Assembly: GCF_022965755.1 (NCBI RefSeq)
Contig: NZ_CP095187.1
Location: 3,162,001-3,226,000, forward strand
DNA from: Pseudoxanthomonas sp. F37
Lineage (GTDB): Bacteria > Pseudomonadota > Gammaproteobacteria > Xanthomonadales > Xanthomonadaceae
Direction: 5' to 3'
Length of the DNA: 64,000 nucleotides
The position numbers and the translations under genes are program-made. A model generated the notes under the pieces. The model did no database searches. It was not told the DNA's origin and saw only the letters and a program-made list of their open reading frames with translations. Below are positions 8,666 to 17,535 of the stretch, piece by piece; the stretch's first letter is position 1, and each line of letters opens with the position of its first letter.

Positions 8666-10389
8666 GCCGCCGCCTCCGTCGGCCGCCACGCCTGGCCCAG
8701 GTAGCGTTCGCGTTTCTTCGGACGGATGCGGTGCAGGTCCACTTCGATCAACCCGTCGATGGAATCGCTGAAGTCCGGGTCCACCCCGAACGCGAGGAAA
8801 CGCGCCCCGCCCGGCTCGCAGAGCTCGGTGTACTGCTTGTAGAGCATGGGCACGGTGGCGCCCAGCATGTCCAGGTTGGTCTTCAGCACGCGGAAGGCGG
8901 TATCGGCCTCGAGCGTATCGAAGCAGGGCGGCGTGGCCGTATAGCGGAACGGGTGGCGCGAGCGCGCCTCGCCGTTCGGATCGCCGTAGTAGTGCGCGTA
9001 GTACGCCACGATCTGTTCGCGCGCATGCAGCGGCAGCGCCGCGCTCATCGACACCGCACCGAACAGATAGCGAACCCGCGGATGCCGGCGCAGGTAGGCG
9101 CCGATGCCCTGCCACAGGTAATCGATGCTGCGGCTGCCCCAGTAGTCGGGCACCACGAAGCTGCGGCCCAGTTCCATGCCCGCGGCCAGGCGCGGCAGCG
9201 CGTCCTCCGCATAGTCGAACAGCGAAGCCGTGTAGAGGCCCTTCAGGCCCTGCGCCGCCAGCACCGGCGCGCCGCGCGCCAGGCGGTAGGCGCCGGCGAT
9301 CTTCCGTTGCGCCGCATCCCACAACACGATGTGTTCGTACCAGGTGTCGAAGGCGTCCACGTCCATGCGCTTGCCCGTGCCCTCGCCCACCGCACGGAAG
9401 GTCAGTTCGCGCAGGCGGCCGATCTCGCGCAGCAGCGGCGAGCCGCCGGCCAGCCGGCCCACGCAGATCCGCTTGCCGTCGGTGGTTTCGCCCAGCACGT
9501 CCAGCGCATCGATGCAGGCCGCCAGCGCGTCCGGCGCCAGCGCATCGACCAGCGGCTCCTGTACCTCGGCCGGGGGCTCCACGCGCCTGACCTCGCGGCG
9601 GCCGAGCGCGTACAGCCCCTCGCGCACCTGCCGGATCAGGGTGGCAGGGTCGATGGCCGGATCCAGCCGCAGCGGCTGGCCCACGTGCAGTTGCAGGCGA
9701 CGCTGGCTGCGGCGGAACATTTCGCGCGCCAGCAGCGCCGTGCCCGCCGGCTTGAACAGCGCCGATGCGCCGTAGAAGAACGCGGAATTGCGTGCCGCCA
9801 CGCGCACCGGCAGCACCGGCGCGCCGGTCGCCCGGGCGAAGCGCAGGAAGCCGCGGCGCCAGCGCGTGTCGCGCACGCCGCGCGGGCCCAGGCGCGAGAC
9901 TTCACCGGCCGGAAACACGATCACGCACTGCTCGGCTTCCAGGGCCTGTTCGACCGCCCGTACGCTGTCGGCACCGGGCTTGCCGCCCAGGATGCGCACG
10001 GGCAGCAACAGGGAAGCGATGGGCGCGATGCCGGCCAGCATGTCGTTGGCGACGATGCGGACATCGCGGCGCACCCGGCCCACCATCTGCAGCAGCGCCA
10101 GCGCATCGAGCGCGCCGGAAGGATGGTTGGCGACGATCAGCAGCCGACCCTGCGCCGGGATCCGGCGCGCGTCTTCGTCGGCCACGGCGGGCCGCAGGTT
10201 GAGGTGGTCGATGGCGGCGTCGACGAAGTCCAGGCCCTGCAGGTGGCCATGGTCGGCCAGGAAGGCGTAGGCCTGGTCCAGCCGGGACCAACGGCCCAGG
10301 GTGCGCAGCAGCGGACCGGTCAGCCGCGCGCGGCGGCCACGGAACCAGCGGGGATAGCGTTCGGCGATCTGGCGTTCCAGCGGGTGCAT
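8662..10389 (-). CDS. OlsF-like bifunctional acyltransferase (PlsC domain fused to GNAT/OlsB-type domain)
   Basis: This 575-residue protein fuses two acyltransferase modules. The N-terminal PlsC-type domain carries NHPSGALD at residues 88-95 and the substrate-binding FPAGEVSR at 159-166. The C-terminal half (about 310-575) resembles OlsB or 'hemolysin' N-acyltransferases, with GMELGRSFVVPDYWGS and a YLFGAVSMSA segment. In OlsF of Serratia this domain order makes ornithine lipids: the C-terminal domain N-acylates the amino acid and the N-terminal domain adds the second acyl chain. The spacing in the PlsC motif is H-x5-D rather than the usual H-x4-D. The ATG at 10389 is chosen because domain similarity begins there; an upstream in-frame start would add a low-complexity tail. 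Confidence 0.7.
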   Translation of the reverse strand: MHPLERQIAERYPRWFRGRRARLTGPLLRTLGRWSRLDQAYAFLADHGHLQGLDFVDAAIDHLNLRPAVADEDARRIPAQGRLLIVANHPSGALDALALLQMVGRVRRDVRIVANDMLAGIAPIASLLLPVRILGGKPGADSVRAVEQALEAEQCVIVFPAGEVSRLGPRGVRDTRWRRGFLRFARATGAPVLPVRVAARNSAFFYGASALFKPAGTALLAREMFRRSQRRLQLHVGQPLRLDPAIDPATLIRQVREGLYALGRREVRRVEPPAEVQEPLVDALAPDALAACIDALDVLGETTDGKRICVGRLAGGSPLLREIGRLRELTFRAVGEGTGKRMDVDAFDTWYEHIVLWDAAQRKIAGAYRLARGAPVLAAQGLKGLYTASLFDYAEDALPRLAAGMELGRSFVVPDYWGSRSIDYLWQGIGAYLRRHPRVRYLFGAVSMSAALPLHAREQIVAYYAHYYGDPNGEARSRHPFRYTATPPCFDTLEADTAFRVLKTNLDMLGATVPMLYKQYTELCEPGGARFLAFGVDPDFSDSIDGLIEVDLHRIRPKKRERYLGQAWRPTEAAA

Positions 10390-10570
10390 GGGCAGGGGCT
10401 GGCGGCGGGGTTTCGCCGCGCAGCCTGCGCCTGGCCGGCGACAGCACGGTTTCCGTTTTCTGGCAGTCCGGTGACAGTCCGGGCGCCCGATTCCGCTTAA
10501 CTCCCGGCAACCCTGAACAGCGCAGAATGCACGCACCGCCCCCGGCGTGTATCATGCGCGCCCATCTTTT

Positions 10571-10592
10571 CATCCGAATCAAAGGATATAAG
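10571..10592 (+). promoter_or_regulatory. SAM-cycle promoter/operator motif, metK copy
   Basis: CATCCG at 10571 is followed after ten bases by TATAAG at 10587-10592. The same arrangement with the same spacing precedes ahcY and metF. The -10-like hexamer ends only four bases before the metK ATG, so it either drives a leaderless or nearly leaderless message or serves as an operator for a promoter further upstream. The ArsR-family repressor SahR is known in other proteobacteria to control exactly metK, ahcY and metF; assignment to SahR is inference. Confidence 0.65.
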
Positions 10593-10596
10593 CCTG

Positions 10597-11805
10597 ATGT
10601 CCAGCTACCTGTTCACCTCCGAATCGGTCTCCGAAGGCCATCCGGACAAGATCGCCGACCAGATTTCCGACGCTGTGCTGGACGCCATCCTGGCCCAGGA
10701 CAAGCGCGCACGCGTGGCCTGCGAGACCCTGGTGAAGACAGGCGCGGCCATCGTGGCCGGCGAAGTCACCACCACCGCGTGGGTCGACATCGAGGCGCTG
10801 GCGCGCAAGGTCATCAACGACATCGGCTACGACAATTCGGACGTCGGCTTCGACGGCCACACCTGCGCCATCATCAACATGCTGGGCAAGCAGTCGCCCG
10901 ACATCAACCAGGGCGTGGACCGCAAGAAGCCGGAAGAACAGGGCGCGGGCGACCAGGGCCTGATGTTCGGCTACGCCTGCAACGAGGCACCGGAATTCAT
11001 GCCCGCCCCGCTGTACTACAGCCATCGCCTGGTGGAACAGCAGGCCAAGGTGCGCAAGAACGGCAAGCTGAAGTGGCTGCGCCCGGACGCCAAGTCGCAG
11101 GTCACCCTGCGCTACGACGGCAACAAGATCCTCGGCCTGGACGCGGTGGTGCTGTCGACCCAGCACGATCCGGACATCAAGCAGAAGGACCTGATCGAAG
11201 CCGTGCGCACGCACATCCTGGTGCCCGTGCTGCCGAAGAAGTGGCTGGACGCGCTGCCGAAGAACAAGGTGCACATCAACCCGACCGGCAAGTTCGTCAT
11301 CGGCGGCCCGGTGGGCGACTGCGGCCTGACCGGCCGCAAGATCATCGTCGACAGCTACGGCGGCATGGCCCGCCATGGCGGCGGCGCGTTCTCGGGCAAG
11401 GATCCGTCGAAGGTGGACCGCTCGGCCGCCTACGCCGCACGCTACGTGGCCAAGAACATCGTCGCCGCCGGCCTGGCCGACAAGTGCGAAGTGCAGGTCT
11501 CCTACGCCATCGGCGTGGCCGAGCCCACCTCGATCTCGGTGACCACCTTCGGCACCGGCAAGGTGGGCGACGAGGTGATCGAGAAGCTGATCCGCAAGCA
11601 CTTCGACCTGCGTCCGTACGGCATCACCAAGATGCTGGACCTGGAGCACCCGATCTACCAGGCCACCGCCAGCTACGGTCACTTCGGCCGCAAGCCGAAG
11701 CAGATCAGCTACCTGGACGGCGCCGGCAAGAAGCACACCGCGACCGCCTTCTCCTGGGAGAAGACCGACCGCGCCGAAGCGCTGCGCAAGGATGCCAAGC
11801 TGTAG
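10597..11805 (+). CDS. metK: S-adenosylmethionine synthetase
   Basis: This enzyme makes SAM from methionine and ATP in the cytoplasm. The 402-residue protein begins in the standard way ([18 protein letters not shown]) and contains the methionine and ATP motifs GAGDQG and [16 protein letters not shown]. The start is fixed by homology. Its promoter region carries the CATCCG-N10-TATAA motif shared with ahcY and metF, the other methyl-cycle genes in this window. The stop codon TAG at 11803-11805 lies inside a REP-like sequence that begins at 11801, so the gene's end is formed by the repeat. A perfect hairpin terminator follows at 11849-11874. Confidence 0.97.
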   Translation: MSSYLFTSESVSEGHPDKIADQISDAVLDAILAQDKRARVACETLVKTGAAIVAGEVTTTAWVDIEALARKVINDIGYDNSDVGFDGHTCAIINMLGKQSPDINQGVDRKKPEEQGAGDQGLMFGYACNEAPEFMPAPLYYSHRLVEQQAKVRKNGKLKWLRPDAKSQVTLRYDGNKILGLDAVVLSTQHDPDIKQKDLIEAVRTHILVPVLPKKWLDALPKNKVHINPTGKFVIGGPVGDCGLTGRKIIVDSYGGMARHGGGAFSGKDPSKVDRSAAYAARYVAKNIVAAGLADKCEVQVSYAIGVAEPTSISVTTFGTGKVGDEVIEKLIRKHFDLRPYGITKMLDLEHPIYQATASYGHFGRKPKQISYLDGAGKKHTATAFSWEKTDRAEALRKDAKL

Positions 11806-11833
11806 GAGTGGGCCATGCCCGTGGCCGGGCATC
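11801..11833. repeat. REP-like GTAGGAG element (degenerate) overlapping the metK stop
   Basis: TGTAGGAGTGGGCCATGCCC begins at 11801 and matches the head of the other GTAGGAG elements at 11920 and 14449. The right arm is diverged: GGCCATGCCCG is followed by TGGCCGGGCATCCAC. The metK TAG lies within its first five bases. Confidence 0.55.
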
Positions 11834-11848
11834 CACCCCCTTCCTCCC

Positions 11849-11874
11849 GAACGGGCCGCTCACGCGGCCCGTTC
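11849..11874 (+). terminator. Rho-independent terminator after metK
   Basis: A perfect 11-base-pair stem (GAACGGGCCGC / GCGGCCCGTTC) with a four-base TCAC loop is followed by GCTTTC. The U tract is short, but the stem is strong. Confidence 0.7.
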
Positions 11875-11919
11875 GCTTTCCTGCCGATACCGACGCATGC
11901 GACATCCGCAGGCGCTCAT

Positions 11920-11948
11920 TGTAGGAACGGGCCATGCCCGCTCCTACA
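11920..11948. repeat. REP palindrome (GTAGGAG family)
   Basis: TGTAGGAACGGGC at the left and GCCCGCTCCTACA at the right form a hairpin with a single mismatch and a three-base loop. The head matches the GTAG-type repetitive extragenic palindromes known from Stenotrophomonas and relatives. It lies between metK and the thioesterase gene. Confidence 0.75.
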
Positions 11949-12032
11949 GAGCATTTCCCATCGCGCCCGTCGGTTGCTCCGGCATGCACGGGATGCGGTA
12001 GCCTGCCCTCCGGCCCCCCTCGGACGCAGACC

Positions 12033-12530
12033 ATGGACACGCTGAAAAGCCACCAGCTTTCGATGACGGTGCTGATGACGCCGGACATGGCCAACTTCTC
12101 CGGCAAGGTCCACGGCGGCGCCATCCTCAAGCTGCTCGACCAGGTGGCCTATGCCTGCGGCAGCCGCTACGCCGGCAAGTACGTGGTCACCCTGTCGGTG
12201 GACCAGGTGATGTTCCGCCAGGCCATCAACGTGGGCGAACTGGTGACCTTCCTGGCGTCCGTCAACTACACCGGCACGTCGTCGATGGAGATCGGCATCA
12301 AGGTGGTGGCCGAGGACATCCGCAAGCAGAGCGTGCGCCACGCCAACAGCTGCTTCTTCACCATGGTGGCGGTGGACGACGATGGCCGGACCACCCCGGT
12401 CCCGCCGCTGCAACCGTCCACGCCCGACGAGATCCGCCGCTGCGCCGCCGCGCGCCTGCGCCGCCAGCTGCGCGAGGAGATGGAACGGCGGCACGCCGAG
12501 CTGGGCGGACGGACGGCGGAAACCGCCTGA
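12033..12530 (+). CDS. Hotdog-fold acyl-CoA thioesterase (YciA/ACOT-like)
   Basis: This 165-residue protein hydrolyses acyl-CoA to free acid and CoA by family assignment. It shows the thioesterase core NFSGKVHGGAILKLLDQVAY, with the helix following the HGG turn, and TLSVDQVMFRQAINVGELVTF, where the conserved Asp sits in the active-site region. The C-terminal third is an Arg/Glu-rich helix. The ATG at 12033 is chosen because similarity starts at MDTLKSHQLSMTVLMTPDMAN; a longer in-frame start at 11934 would run through a REP element. It is followed 38 bases later by uup. Confidence 0.85.
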   Translation: MDTLKSHQLSMTVLMTPDMANFSGKVHGGAILKLLDQVAYACGSRYAGKYVVTLSVDQVMFRQAINVGELVTFLASVNYTGTSSMEIGIKVVAEDIRKQSVRHANSCFFTMVAVDDDGRTTPVPPLQPSTPDEIRRCAAARLRRQLREEMERRHAELGGRTAETA

Positions 12531-12568
12531 TCGCCGCGGGCGCGGCGCGCGCCGGCTACAATACGCGC

Positions 12569-14434
12569 ATGTCCCTGATGCAATTCCAGCGGGTCGACTT
12601 CAGCGTCGGCGGTCCGCTTCTCCTCGAACACGTCGACCTGTCCATCGAATCCGGCGAACGCGTCTGCATCGTCGGCCGCAACGGCATGGGCAAGTCCACG
12701 CTGATGCGGCTGATGGCCGGCGAGCTCAAGCCCGACGACGGCGAGATCCGCGTCCAGAACGGCGTGGTGGTCGCGCGCATGGCGCAGGAAGTGCCGCAGG
12801 ACACGCAGGGCACGGTGTTCGATGTCGTCGCCCAGGGCCTGGGCGACCTGGGCCAGCTGCTCGCGCGCTACCACCATGCCGTGCACGACGGCGACATGGA
12901 CGCGATGGGCGAAGCGCAGGCGCAGATCGAAGCCCGGCACGGGTGGGACCTGGACCGCCGCGTGCAGCAGGTGCTGGAACGGCTGGAACTGCCGGAAGAG
13001 ACCGATTTCGCCGCGCTGTCCGGCGGCATGAAGCGCCGCGTGCTGCTGGCGCAGGCGCTGGTGCGCAATCCCGACATCCTGCTGCTGGACGAGCCGACCA
13101 ACCACCTGGACATCGAGGCGATCGCCTGGCTGGAGGGCTTCCTGAAGTCCTTCGGCGGCAGCATCGTGTTCGTCACCCACGACCGCAGCTTCCTGCGCTC
13201 GCTGGCCACCCGCATCCTCGAGATCGACCGCGGCCAGCTGACCAGTTGGCCCGGCGACTACGACAACTACCTGCGCCGGCGCGAGGAGCGCCTGCATGCC
13301 GAAGCGCAGGAGAACGCCCGCTTCGACAAGCTGCTGGCGCAGGAAGAGGTCTGGATCCGCCAGGGCATCAAGGCCCGCCGCACCCGCAACGAAGGCCGCG
13401 TCACCGCGCTGAAGGCGATGCGCCGCGAGCGCGCGCAACGGCGCGACCTGTCCGGCAACGTGAAGATGGAAGCCGCCGCCGCGCAGTCCTCGGGCAAGAA
13501 GGTCATCGAGGCCAGGCACATCACCCAGGCGTATGACGGCCGGGTGCTGCTGGACGACGTGTCGGCGACCATCATGCGCGGCGACCGGGTCGGCATCGTC
13601 GGCCCCAACGGCGCCGGCAAGTCCACCCTGCTCAAGATCCTCCTGGGCGAGCTGGCACCCCAGCACGGCGAAGTGAAGCTGGGCACCGGCCTGCAGATCG
13701 CCTACTTCGACCAGCACCGCAGCCAGCTGGACGAATCGCGCACCGCGCTGGAGAACGTCGCCGAGGGCAGCGACTTCGTCGAGATCAACGGCAGCCGCAA
13801 GCACATCATCGGCTACCTGCAGGACTTCCTGTTCTCGCCCGAGCGCGCCCGCGCACCGATCACCCGCCTGTCCGGCGGCGAGCGCAACCGCCTGCTGCTG
13901 GCCAAACTGTTCGCCCAGCCCTCGAACCTGCTGGTGATGGACGAACCGACCAACGACCTGGACGTCGAGACGCTGGAACTGCTTGAAGAGCTGCTGCTGG
14001 ACTACAAGGGCACCCTGCTGCTGGTCAGCCACGACCGCGACTTTCTCGACAACGTGGTCACCAGCACGCTGGTGCTGGAAGGCCAAGGGCGGCTGGGCGA
14101 CTACGTCGGGGGCTATTCGGACTGGTTGCGCCAGCGCCGCACGCCGGCGGCGACCGCCACGGCGTCCGCGCCCGTCAAGCCCGCACTGTCCAGGCAACCC
14201 GAACCGGCAACCGCCAAGCGCAAGCTGGGCTTCAAGGAAACGCGCGAACTGGAACAGCTGCCGGCGCGCATCGAAGCGCTGGAGGCCGAGGTGGCCAGGC
14301 GCACCGCGGCGATGAACGACCCGGCCTACTACCAGCAGCCCCCCGCCGACCTGCAGCGCGCCAACGAAGAACTCGCCGCGAAGCAGGCCGAACTGGACCA
14401 TGCCTACCAGCGCTGGTCGGAACTGGATGGCTGA
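12569..14434 (+). CDS. uup: ABC-F family ATPase Uup
   Basis: This soluble tandem-ATPase protein of 621 residues acts on the ribosome and in DNA metabolism rather than in transport. The first cassette has Walker A GRNGMGKST and signature LSGGMKRR with DEPTNHLD. The second has GPNGAGKST, LSGGERNR and DEPTNDLD. The linker (WIRQGIKARRTRNEGRV) and the C-terminal coiled coil after about residue 545 (FKETRELEQLPARIEALEAE) identify the Uup branch. There are no membrane segments. The gene converges with ppc, separated by a long REP dyad that can terminate both transcripts. Confidence 0.92.
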   Translation: MSLMQFQRVDFSVGGPLLLEHVDLSIESGERVCIVGRNGMGKSTLMRLMAGELKPDDGEIRVQNGVVVARMAQEVPQDTQGTVFDVVAQGLGDLGQLLARYHHAVHDGDMDAMGEAQAQIEARHGWDLDRRVQQVLERLELPEETDFAALSGGMKRRVLLAQALVRNPDILLLDEPTNHLDIEAIAWLEGFLKSFGGSIVFVTHDRSFLRSLATRILEIDRGQLTSWPGDYDNYLRRREERLHAEAQENARFDKLLAQEEVWIRQGIKARRTRNEGRVTALKAMRRERAQRRDLSGNVKMEAAAAQSSGKKVIEARHITQAYDGRVLLDDVSATIMRGDRVGIVGPNGAGKSTLLKILLGELAPQHGEVKLGTGLQIAYFDQHRSQLDESRTALENVAEGSDFVEINGSRKHIIGYLQDFLFSPERARAPITRLSGGERNRLLLAKLFAQPSNLLVMDEPTNDLDVETLELLEELLLDYKGTLLLVSHDRDFLDNVVTSTLVLEGQGRLGDYVGGYSDWLRQRRTPAATATASAPVKPALSRQPEPATAKRKLGFKETRELEQLPARIEALEAEVARRTAAMNDPAYYQQPPADLQRANEELAAKQAELDHAYQRWSELDG

Positions 14435-14448
14435 AATCCCGACCCCCG

Positions 14449-14529
14449 TGTAGGAGCGCCCTCGGGCGCGATGCCTGTGATTCCGATCATTCCCTGCGCA
14501 GGAGCATCGCGCCCGAGGGCGCTCCTACA
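14449..14529. repeat. Long REP dyad (BIME-like) between convergent uup and ppc
   Basis: Two perfectly complementary 26-base arms, 14449-14474 and 14504-14529, flank a 29-base spacer. Each arm has the TGTAGGAGCG head of the GTAGGAG REP family and the GCGCCCGAGGGCG body. It fills the intergenic space between the uup stop at 14434 and the ppc stop at 14544 and probably acts as a bidirectional terminator or mRNA stabiliser. Confidence 0.9.
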
Positions 14530-14543
14530 GAAGCAGGGTCGCC

Positions 14544-17267
14544 TTACCCCGTGTTCTGCACGCCCTGCGACACGCCGTTGATGCTGGCGACCAGCGCGTG
14601 CAGCAGCGCATCGTCCTGTCGGTCGCTGTCGCGCCAGCGCTTCAGCAGATCGGCCTGCATCACGCTGATCGGGTCGATATAGGGATTGCGCAGGCGGATG
14701 GACAGCGCCAGGCGCTGGTCGTGCTGCAGCAACCATTCGTTGCCGTTGAGCGCCAGCACCCAGCGCAGCGCGGCCGCGTGTTCCTGCTGCACCTTCGGGA
14801 AGAACTCCCCATGCAGTTCGCCTGCCATCTTCGAATACATCTCGGCGATGCTCAGGTCGCCCTTGGCCAGCACCATGGAGACATCGTCGAGGAAGGTCTT
14901 GAAGAACGGCCACTCGCGCGCCATTTCGCGCAGCGCCTCTTCCCCATGGGCATCCACCGCGGCCTGCAGGCCGGCGCCCACGCCGTACCAGCCGGGGATC
15001 ACCGCGCGCGCCTGGCTCCACGCGAACACCCACGGGATCGCACGCAGGTTGCCCAGCGCCGCGTCCTGGCCCAACCGGCGCGAGGGCCGCGAGCCCAGCG
15101 TCATCCGTTCGATCACGTCGATCGGCGTGGCGCTGCGGAAATAGTCCATGAAGCGCGGCGACTGCACGAACGCGCGATAGGCCTGCGTGCTTTCCTCCGC
15201 CACCAGCGCCATGATCTCGCGCCAGCGCGCCTCGCGCGGTTCCGGCGGACGCGGCCGCAGGCTGGACAGCAGCACCGCGCCGACCGACTGCTCCAGCGAA
15301 CGCAGCGCCAGCGCGCGGATGCCGTATTTCCGGTGGATGACCTCGCCCTGCTCGGTCACGCGCAGGCGCCCGTCCACGCTGCCGCGCGGCGCCGCTTCCA
15401 GCGCGCGCGTGGTCTTGCCGCCACCGCGGATGATCGATCCGCCGCGCCCATGGAAGAAGGTCAGCCTGATGCCCAGTTCCTGGGCGGCCTCGACCAGATC
15501 CACCTGCGCCCGCTGCAGGCCCCAGCGCGAGGCGGCGATGCCGCCGTCCTTGCCGCTGTCGGAATACCCCAGCATCACCATCTGCACGTTGCCGCGCGCG
15601 GCCAGATGGGCCCGGTAGACCGGATCGGCCAGCAGGTCGCGCAGCACGTCGGTGCCATGTCCCAGGTCGTCGATGGTCTCGAACAGCGGCGCGATGTCGA
15701 GCGGCACCTGCCCCGCGTGGTCGACCAGTCCGCCCCGGCGCGCCAGCGCCAGCACGGTCAGCACGTCGGCGCGGCTGTGCGCCATGCTGATGATGTAGGT
15801 GCCCAGCGCATCGGTGCCGTGCCGCGTGCGCGCATCGGCCAGGGCCTTGAAGACCGCATCAAGCCGTTGGTTGCCTTCCTCGCCGGAGGCCGGCAGGACG
15901 GCATCGCCGCTGGCATACGGCCCCAGCAGTGCAGCGCGCTCGACCGCATCGCGCTGCTCCCAGTCGGCATCGCCCAGCGCGGCGGCCACGGCGCGCGCAT
16001 GCACGCTGGATTCCTGCCGCACGTCCAGCCGGGCAAGGTGGAAGCCGAATGTGCGCACGCGCCAGGCCAGCCTGCGCACCGCAAACCACCCCGCGTGGAT
16101 GCCGCGGTTGGTTTCCAGGCTGCGCAGGATGAGTTCGATGTCGTGCGCCAGTTCCTCCGGCGAGGCATAGCCCTCGGGCCGGTCTTCCAGCGTGGCGTGC
16201 AGGCGCGCGCGCATGAGGTCGTTGAGCAGGCGGTAGGGCATGTCGCCGTGCCGCGGCCGCGACTTGCTGGCGGCATCGGGCATCAGCGCGCGGTAGCGCT
16301 GGACCTGCGCGAGGACCTCCTCCGACACGCCCACCATGGACGAGGACTGGCTCAGCAGCGTGGTCAGCTGGCGCAGTTCCTTCAGATAGCGCGCCAGGAT
16401 GGCCCGTCGCTGCGCGTCCAGCGTGGCCGTCACGGTGCCTGCGTCGACGTTGGGGTTGCCGTCCATGTCGCCGCCGACCCAGGTGCCGAAGCGCAGCACG
16501 CGCGGCAGCCGCGCGGTGACCTCGGGCACGGCGCCGTAGACCTCGGTGATGGCGCTCTCCAACGTTTCGTACAGCACCGGGATGACCCGGTACAGCACTT
16601 CGATCAGATAGAACCCGACATGCTCGCGTTCGTCTTCCACGCCCGGGCGCACCGGCGAGGAATCGGCCGTCTGCCAGGCCGAGGTCAGCGCCATGCGGAA
16701 GCGTGCGGTGTCGGTGGCCAGTTCGCCGGGCGTGCGCGTGCCGTCCAGCCCGTTGATCAGGCTGGCCACCATCAGCTGCTCCTTCTCCAGCAGCGCGCGG
16801 CGCACGGCCTCGGTCGGATGCGCGGTGAAGACCGGCTCCACGTCGATGCGCGGCAGCCAGTCGGCCAGTTCCTCCAGGGAGACGCCCTGCGCCTTGAGGC
16901 GGACCAGCGCGTCGTGCAGACCATCGGGTTGTGGCCGCGCGCTGCCGGTCCGCTGGTAGTCGCGCCGGCGACGGATGCGATGGACGCGTTCGGCGATGTT
17001 CACCACCTGGAAGTAGGTGCTGAAGGCGCGGATCAGCGATTCGGCCTGGGCCGGCGACTGACCCTGGAGCAGTCCGGCCAGCGACTGCGGTGGCTCGCCC
17101 GACTGGCGCCGCGCGATGGCGGTGGTGCGCACCCGTTCGACCTGGGCCAGGAAGTCCGGCGATACCTGTTCGGCCAGCATCTCCCCCACCAGGGTCCCCA
17201 GGCGACGCACGTCCTCGCGCAGGGGGACGTCGGGCGGGGCAAATTCGAGGCTGCGGGGACTGTTCAT
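14544..17267 (-). CDS. ppc: Phosphoenolpyruvate carboxylase
   Basis: This anaplerotic enzyme forms oxaloacetate from PEP and bicarbonate. At 907 residues it has normal length. It carries the catalytic motif [12 protein letters not shown] (essential His near residue 150), the glycine-rich loop [18 protein letters not shown] near residue 580 and the C-terminal NG motif ([14 protein letters not shown]), which contributes to allosteric and active-site architecture. Transcription is divergent from ahcY, with about 270 bases between the starts. No unusual features were noted. Confidence 0.96.
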   Translation of the reverse strand: MNSPRSLEFAPPDVPLREDVRRLGTLVGEMLAEQVSPDFLAQVERVRTTAIARRQSGEPPQSLAGLLQGQSPAQAESLIRAFSTYFQVVNIAERVHRIRRRRDYQRTGSARPQPDGLHDALVRLKAQGVSLEELADWLPRIDVEPVFTAHPTEAVRRALLEKEQLMVASLINGLDGTRTPGELATDTARFRMALTSAWQTADSSPVRPGVEDEREHVGFYLIEVLYRVIPVLYETLESAITEVYGAVPEVTARLPRVLRFGTWVGGDMDGNPNVDAGTVTATLDAQRRAILARYLKELRQLTTLLSQSSSMVGVSEEVLAQVQRYRALMPDAASKSRPRHGDMPYRLLNDLMRARLHATLEDRPEGYASPEELAHDIELILRSLETNRGIHAGWFAVRRLAWRVRTFGFHLARLDVRQESSVHARAVAAALGDADWEQRDAVERAALLGPYASGDAVLPASGEEGNQRLDAVFKALADARTRHGTDALGTYIISMAHSRADVLTVLALARRGGLVDHAGQVPLDIAPLFETIDDLGHGTDVLRDLLADPVYRAHLAARGNVQMVMLGYSDSGKDGGIAASRWGLQRAQVDLVEAAQELGIRLTFFHGRGGSIIRGGGKTTRALEAAPRGSVDGRLRVTEQGEVIHRKYGIRALALRSLEQSVGAVLLSSLRPRPPEPREARWREIMALVAEESTQAYRAFVQSPRFMDYFRSATPIDVIERMTLGSRPSRRLGQDAALGNLRAIPWVFAWSQARAVIPGWYGVGAGLQAAVDAHGEEALREMAREWPFFKTFLDDVSMVLAKGDLSIAEMYSKMAGELHGEFFPKVQQEHAAALRWVLALNGNEWLLQHDQRLALSIRLRNPYIDPISVMQADLLKRWRDSDRQDDALLHALVASINGVSQGVQNTG

Positions 17268-17382
17268 GCGCGGCGTGGGGTCGATCGTGGGCCGGAATTG
17301 GTATTGTCCTTGCGGACCATTGGTCTGCTGCAGGGCAGCATCCGAAGCCTACCCGATCAGGCCGGGCCGTGCGTCATCGTTT

Positions 17383-17404
17383 CATCCGGAACAAGCGATA
17401 TAAT
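17383..17404 (+). promoter_or_regulatory. SAM-cycle promoter/operator motif, ahcY copy
   Basis: CATCCG at 17383 and TATAAT at 17399-17404 have the same ten-base separation as at metK and metF. TATAAT is a consensus -10 element. Transcription would start around 17411, exactly where the SAH riboswitch begins, which supports its assignment as the ahcY promoter. Confidence 0.75.
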
Positions 17405-17410
17405 GCTGGC

Positions 17411-17490
17411 CGCCGAGGGGCGCTGCGACCGTGATGTCTGTCCGACAGACAAGCACGGCCAGGCTCGGCAGGAAACCGCAACGGCGCCCG
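17411..17490 (+). promoter_or_regulatory. SAH riboswitch (S-adenosylhomocysteine-binding) in the ahcY leader
   Basis: The leader shows the conserved SAH riboswitch layout. P1 is GCCGAG (17412-17417) paired with CTCGGC (17464-17469). It is followed by the conserved GGGGCGCTGCGACC core, a variable hairpin GTCTGT-CCG-ACAGAC (17436-17450), and the AACGGCGCCC segment, whose GCGCCC (17484-17489) can form the pseudoknot with GGGCGC (17418-17423). In the known class, SAH binding stabilises the pseudoknot and raises ahcY expression. The ahcY start lies 46 bases downstream. Confidence 0.9.
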
Positions 17491-17535
17491 GTCAAGCATG
17501 CGAGCCCCGCTCGCCACCTTCCCGGAGCCAACACG

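Noticed and set aside
8666-9322. N-terminal extension of the LpxH-like protein to 491 residues
   Set aside because: The extension is an out-of-frame reading of the overlapping acyltransferase gene; the coupled ATG at 8665 gives the correct metallophosphoesterase start.
10390-10536. N-terminal extension of the OlsF-like protein
   Set aside because: The 49 extra residues are Cys/Arg/Pro-rich and without similarity; domain similarity begins at the ATG at 10389.
11934-12032. Longer thioesterase start giving 198 residues
   Set aside because: The extra 33 residues would be translated from a REP element and lack homology; ATG at 12033 fits the family.
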